Origin: Coprinellus micaceus
Lineage: Eukaryota > Basidiomycota > Agaricomycetes > Agaricales > Psathyrellaceae
Length of the DNA stretch: 64,000 nt
Direction of reading: 5' to 3'
Assembly: GCA_951394405.1 (NCBI GenBank)
Contig: OX596337.1
Span: 1,674,001 to 1,738,000, forward strand
A program made the translations under genes and the position numbers. Position 1 is the stretch's first letter. Every line of letters begins with the position of its first letter. Below the pieces are notes generated by a model, which worked only from the letters and a program-made list of their open reading frames with translations, did not search any database and was not told where the DNA came from. Below, piece by piece: positions 58,774-64,000 of this stretch.

Positions 58774-60395
58774 ATGGCGACACATGAGTTGATCGACGCC
58801 CAATTCGACAGGGCTGTCCAGATAGTTCAGGGTTTGCCGAAGACAGGCCCCATACAGACGGACTACGAGGAAAAGCTGGAGATGTACAGGCACGTACGGA
58901 GTGTTTCGTGATACTTGTACCATGTGGCTCAAACAGCACCTCCAGCCTGTACAAGCAAGGTACCCCGCACTGCGCGTAACAGCACTTGTCCGATGATATG
59001 CTCATACCGTCGAATGCAGCTACCGTCGGGAATGTAAAGTCTCCCCGTCCAGGAATGTGGGACATGCTAGGGCGTGCCAAATGGTCGGGATAGATGGATA
59101 CTTTAACCTCCATGGTGAAGCTGACTTTTGATACAGGGATGCGTGGGCGAAGCACAAGGATTTGGATCCATACGAGGCGAAATGGCTCTATGTTGAAGCC
59201 TTATTGAGAGTATGGGTTCCGCACCAAGTTACGAGGAACCCCATTTCACCTTTTTGAAATAGGTCCTTCGAAAGTATTCGGACAAGACTATTGCCCGGGA
59301 CCTCGTCCAGGAACTAGAGTCGTATGGAGGTGACCCGTCCAATCTTGTTATAAGCGGTGAGTTGTCCGTGGTATCTCAATGCGGTGTTTGTTGAACTCTC
59401 ACTTTCCGTGGTTTTTAGGGTCTTTCTCGAGATCGCGCGAGTCCAACTCATCAGGGTCAACTGGTTCTGAAGACGGGACGGAAGACGAAACCCAACCTTA
59501 CGGGAATCCTCACGAAATGACGAGGCCGCTGCCTGACAACCGAGATGCTGGCTCTGACGACGAGGAAATAGAGAATGACGAGCCTCGGGACCTCCCTCCT
59601 CTACGAAACCCAGGCTTCTACGAGAATCGCCCTCAATCGGCCCAATCCTCGAACCGCTATCGCACCCCTCTCGGTGGCTCCCTTCTCGTCTCCCCCCCTC
59701 CTGACCTACCCCGCGTCCCATCAACTCAACCACAACCGAGTTTCGAAACACCGTCCGCCTTTGCTGCACCTCCGGCAGCCGGATATCCCAACCCGTACCC
59801 TTCTCATTACTCTGATACCCCGCGAATTCCCTCTTCACCCCACGATTCACGTCATGCCGCCAGCGTCTACCGTGGCCAGTATTCACACGACCGACCCCCT
59901 TCCCGCCCAACTCTTGAATACGCCATCGAGAATGTCCAGGCACACCTTGCTGCTCTTACCGAACGTATCGAATCTTTGGAGACTCGCGTTCTTTCGCGTA
60001 CTCACAGCCCTCATGGTCGGACCTCACCTCGTTGGTTTACCAACCGTGGATCGCAGCCCGGCGACCCTGACGAGCCGCACTGGGATATCAACGATATGGG
60101 ATTATGGTCTTTGGTCCTAAACCCTCTCTCCCGGGGAGTGGACCAAGTGAAGGAATGGGCAATCCTCTTCTCCCGCGACGAAACTCGGTCCCCCGCAAAA
60201 GCGATCATCAGGAGATTGGTTTTGGATGTGACCTTCCTTCTCGCCGTTCTGGCGGTGATTCGGGCCCTATGGAGGAGAAGCGGCGTGCGGAGGAAGGAGG
60301 TGAAGGCAGCCTTGGTCATCCTGTGGAAGGCGCTCATAGGCGCCAGTGGGGCAAGGCCGTCTCACCGCCGGTCGATGTCAGACAAGGCGGTTTAG
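58774..60395 (+). CDS. Tail-anchored acyl-CoA-binding protein (ACBD5/Atg37-like)
   Basis: Six exons (58774-58889, 58946-58959, 59020-59083, 59137-59209, 59263-59356, 59419-60395) encode 445 residues. Residues 1-90 form an acyl-CoA-binding domain: VQGLPKTGPI, MYSLYKQATVG, KSPRPGMWDMLGRAKWDAW, then LYVEALLRVLRKY. Exon 2 is only 14 nt, and intron 1 (58890-58945) starts with GC; both are needed to restore MYSLYKQATVG. A disordered Ser/Pro/acidic middle precedes a coiled-coil segment (NVQAHLAALTERIESLETRV) and a C-terminal membrane helix (LDVTFLLAVLAVIRALW) with a basic tail. This is the layout of ACBD5 and Pichia Atg37, peroxisomal proteins acting in pexophagy and membrane contact; that localisation is inference. 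Confidence 0.88.
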
Positions 60396-60570
60396 TGCAC
60401 TCTCTAGCTCCTCCCACAATATCGAGCCTATCTTGCGTATCTCCAGGGCTGCGTGCCCATGATAAGAATATTAGGGTTTGAACACAACAACCATTCATTT
60501 GAAGCCCAACGTTACCATACAAATAATTGTTACAAGCGTCCTCCCGTATCCTTCTTTCCTTGAAGCACGA

Positions 60571-62235
<1,665 letters not shown>

Positions 62236-62572
62236 CTTCAAAGATGGGATCGACAAAGAATATCAGAGCCAAGACGCGATGAGACCCAGCCAGCTTTTAT
62301 CAGGGGATCTTTGAGTTAGTCATTCGGTCATATGCGACGGTTCCGTCGTATTCCATCATCGTCAGATATGTTCTACCGCCTGCGAAGGGCGGACGGCAGC
62401 GGGCAAGCGGGCCTGGGCTTCTTCTCAAGTGACCTTTGAGAATTTGGTGTACGATAACGGACTGTATTCAAGCTGTAGATGGAAGGTGTGTGCGAGGACG
62501 GCGATGCCGGAACGAACTTGGATGCAACGGCGGCTATTCAGCGAGATCTGCACTCAATCTTGTACCACTACT
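62236..62572. promoter_or_regulatory. Divergent promoter, SFA1 and VFA1-like gene
   Basis: The 337 bp between the two ATGs must serve both genes. No motif could be assigned with confidence. Confidence 0.45.
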
Positions 62573-63256
62573 ATGTCATTCACCAACGTGTACTATAAGA
62601 GGGTAGGTTAGCGTTCAGCGCAACCAGATCTTGTGGAGATGACTTCCCCATCGAATGGTAGACGACCGGAACCGCCAAAGCGTGCTTTGTATGCTATCGA
62701 CCGACAACCACGGTCCTGGCGACAGTGAACACTGTGGACTTTATCTACACATGCCCCAGTCACCTCAGCGACTACAACTTCGCAACGCGGATTGCTGATG
62801 AAGCAGCTGCAAAGAGTTCTGTTTCCGCCGAAGAGATTGCGAAGATAAAGCAGGAATGGGAAGAAAAGCGCAAGAGAAAACAAGAGAAGGAGAAGGAACA
62901 GGAGAAGGAGAAAGAAAAGGAAAAGGAAGATGGCAAGAAGGACAAGAAGGATGATGAGGGGGCGGGCAGGTCGAAGGAGGAGTCCAAGTCACCAAAACCG
63001 TCAGGAGCACCTCCAGCATCAGGTCCATCCACACCCGCCACTCCAACGCACGAGAAATACGCACTCCACCGAGACTTCTACTCCAGTTGAGTGATCTGCG
63101 CTATACACTGGGGAACGTTTGCTGAACGAAGGGTTTCCAGTGAGGCAACTGGAGCACAAGAAGCGACGACAGACTGCTCAGGCCAAAGAACTTGCACCTC
63201 GCCTGCCCACCGCCCCAAGAGACGGGTTTTCTTCATCCATTGAACAGAAATATTGA
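62573..63256 (+). CDS. VFA1: VPS4-associated protein 1 homologue
   Basis: Vfa1 binds the AAA-ATPase Vps4 in ESCRT disassembly at endosomes. Three exons (62573-62602, 62662-63085, 63141-63256) encode 189 residues. The first exon codes MSFTNVYYKR. It is followed by the conserved zinc-finger-like block KACFVCYRPTTTVLATVNTV and FIYTCPSHLSD. A highly charged Lys/Glu coiled coil (KRKQEKEKEQEKEKEKEKE) and a Ser/Pro-rich stretch come next, and the C-terminus reads RRQTAQAKELAPRLPTAP, which also fits the family. The second intron has a GTTGAG donor, less usual but phase-consistent. Confidence 0.88.
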
Positions 63257-63603
63257 GCCTGGATATGTTTAGTAGAGAATGTGCATGATCTTGTGCGAGT
63301 CGAAGGTGCCAATGAGCTGAGTATGAAAAATATCACACACCGCCGCCCCAGGCTTCGTCAACATCTTCAACTTGGATCGCGACCACCTCGAACATCCCTC
63401 TTCATCGTCGGCGTGCCGCATTGCCTCTGTCAAGTCAGGTCAGGTCTCGACGCAACTTCCGGATGAGTCGGGAAAGCGATATCCTTGTTTGAATTCATTC
63501 AGCTCATAGTGAGTAACTGGGACACCGTCAGAGCTCCGGAGGCGACGCGTTGACCAGGCACCTACATTTTAGAGCATCTACCTTGCGATCCCCGTAGTCC
63601 AGG
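63257..63603. other. Intergenic region
   Basis: This 347-bp gap lies between two plus-strand genes. It should contain the 3' UTR of the VFA1-like gene and the promoter and 5' UTR of the last gene. No frame is supported. Confidence 0.45.
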
Positions 63604-64000
63604 ATGAACAAAAACCCTTTCGTTCCAACGCCGACATATACACCTCCCCAGCCCCCTCTTCCTCCCGGTCCTCCCCCAGGCCAGCCTGGGCAACCGGATT
63701 ACTCGGCGTGGTGGGGTGCGGCTGCTGGGGCGCAACAACCTCACGCCCAGCCCCCTGCTCCCCAATATAATCCCCAATGGTCAGCACCACAAGCCCCGCG
63801 TCCCCCCGCTGATCAGAGCGCACTATACGCGAACTATGGATATGGTGTCCAATGGCAAAGGCAACAGCAACAGCAGCAGCAGCAGCAGCAGCAACAACAC
63901 ACACCTTACCAGCAGCAGCAGCAATACCATCCTACTCCGCCAGTAGCCCAGGCCCCCCAGCCACAGCCGGGATACAATCCATACCAACCGACTGCAGGAT
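63604..64000 (+). CDS. Pro/Gln-rich protein, 5' part only
   Basis: The frame opens at the ATG at 63604 (MNKNPFVPTPTYTPPQ) and stays open to the window end, giving 132 residues without a stop or clear splice site. Composition is Pro, Gln, Ala and Tyr with repeated PP and YxxP patterns and a CAG/CAA tract coding about a dozen glutamines around 63864-63899. The start resembles N-termini of RNA-processing or SAC3/THP3-like proteins, but the conserved part lies beyond the window, so no function is assigned. Confidence 0.65.
   Translation, partial: MNKNPFVPTPTYTPPQPPLPPGPPPGQPGQPDYSAWWGAAAGAQQPHAQPPAPQYNPQWSAPQAPRPPADQSALYANYGYGVQWQRQQQQQQQQQQQQHTPYQQQQQYHPTPPVAQAPQPQPGYNPYQPTAG

Noticed and set aside
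63578..63904. Minus-strand Ala/Val-rich frame at the window end
   Set aside because: It is the complement of the CAG-rich polyglutamine tract of the plus-strand gene.

Overview
The window is nuclear DNA from a filamentous basidiomycete, most likely an Agaricomycete. The evidence is the gene density (28 supported genes on both strands), many short introns (mostly 47-82 nt, with GT..AG ends and a CTNAC-type branch site), many very small exons, and families typical of mushroom-forming fungi: a DUF6533 seven-helix receptor-like protein, an F-box protein, a SET-domain protein and an M43 metalloprotease. Exon structures were rebuilt by hand. For nearly every gene, phases and total lengths were checked to close on a single reading frame. 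No rRNA, tRNA or CRISPR feature was recognised.

Layout. 1-15 kb: a small membrane coiled-coil protein, a giant GAR-domain cytoskeletal linker, a C2H2 zinc-finger factor divergent from a mitochondrial NADH-cytochrome b5 reductase-like protein, and a WG/GW-repeat protein. 15-24 kb: a single-pass membrane protein, homoisocitrate dehydrogenase (LYS12) divergent from a CDT2-like WD40 protein across an inverted-repeat promoter, the ARL1 GTPase, and a SET protein. 23.9-24.66 kb: a 742-bp non-autonomous hAT-like DNA transposon with near-perfect terminal inverted repeats and an 8-bp target-site duplication. 24.8-31 kb: a WKF-domain nucleolar protein, a DUF6533 membrane protein and an F-box protein with a frame break. 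31-39 kb: THO2 of the TREX complex. 39-48.5 kb: GTP cyclohydrolase I, an unusual ABC protein, and PHO81 (SPX-ankyrin-GDPD). 48.8-57 kb: PEX12, a small orphan gene, dUTPase, a divergent pair of mitochondrial translation genes (GatC-like and mS34-like) and a secreted M43 metalloprotease. 58.7-64 kb: a tail-anchored acyl-CoA-binding protein (ACBD5/Atg37 type), S-(hydroxymethyl)glutathione dehydrogenase (SFA1), a VFA1 homologue, and the start of a Pro/Gln-rich protein cut by the window end.

The genes are mostly unrelated housekeeping functions; no biosynthetic cluster is visible. Loose themes are peroxisome biology (PEX12, the ACBD5/Atg37-like protein), S-phase and nucleotide supply (CDT2, dUTPase, both with candidate MluI/E2F-like promoter boxes), membrane traffic (ARL1, VFA1) and RNA export (THO2). 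The most notable non-gene observations are the hAT-like element, the inverted-repeat promoter at 18.86-19.08 kb, two GC-AG introns at conserved sites, and coding micro-exons of 6 to 28 nt. The most notable protein is the roughly twenty-copy WG/GW-repeat protein, which may be an Argonaute-hook candidate.
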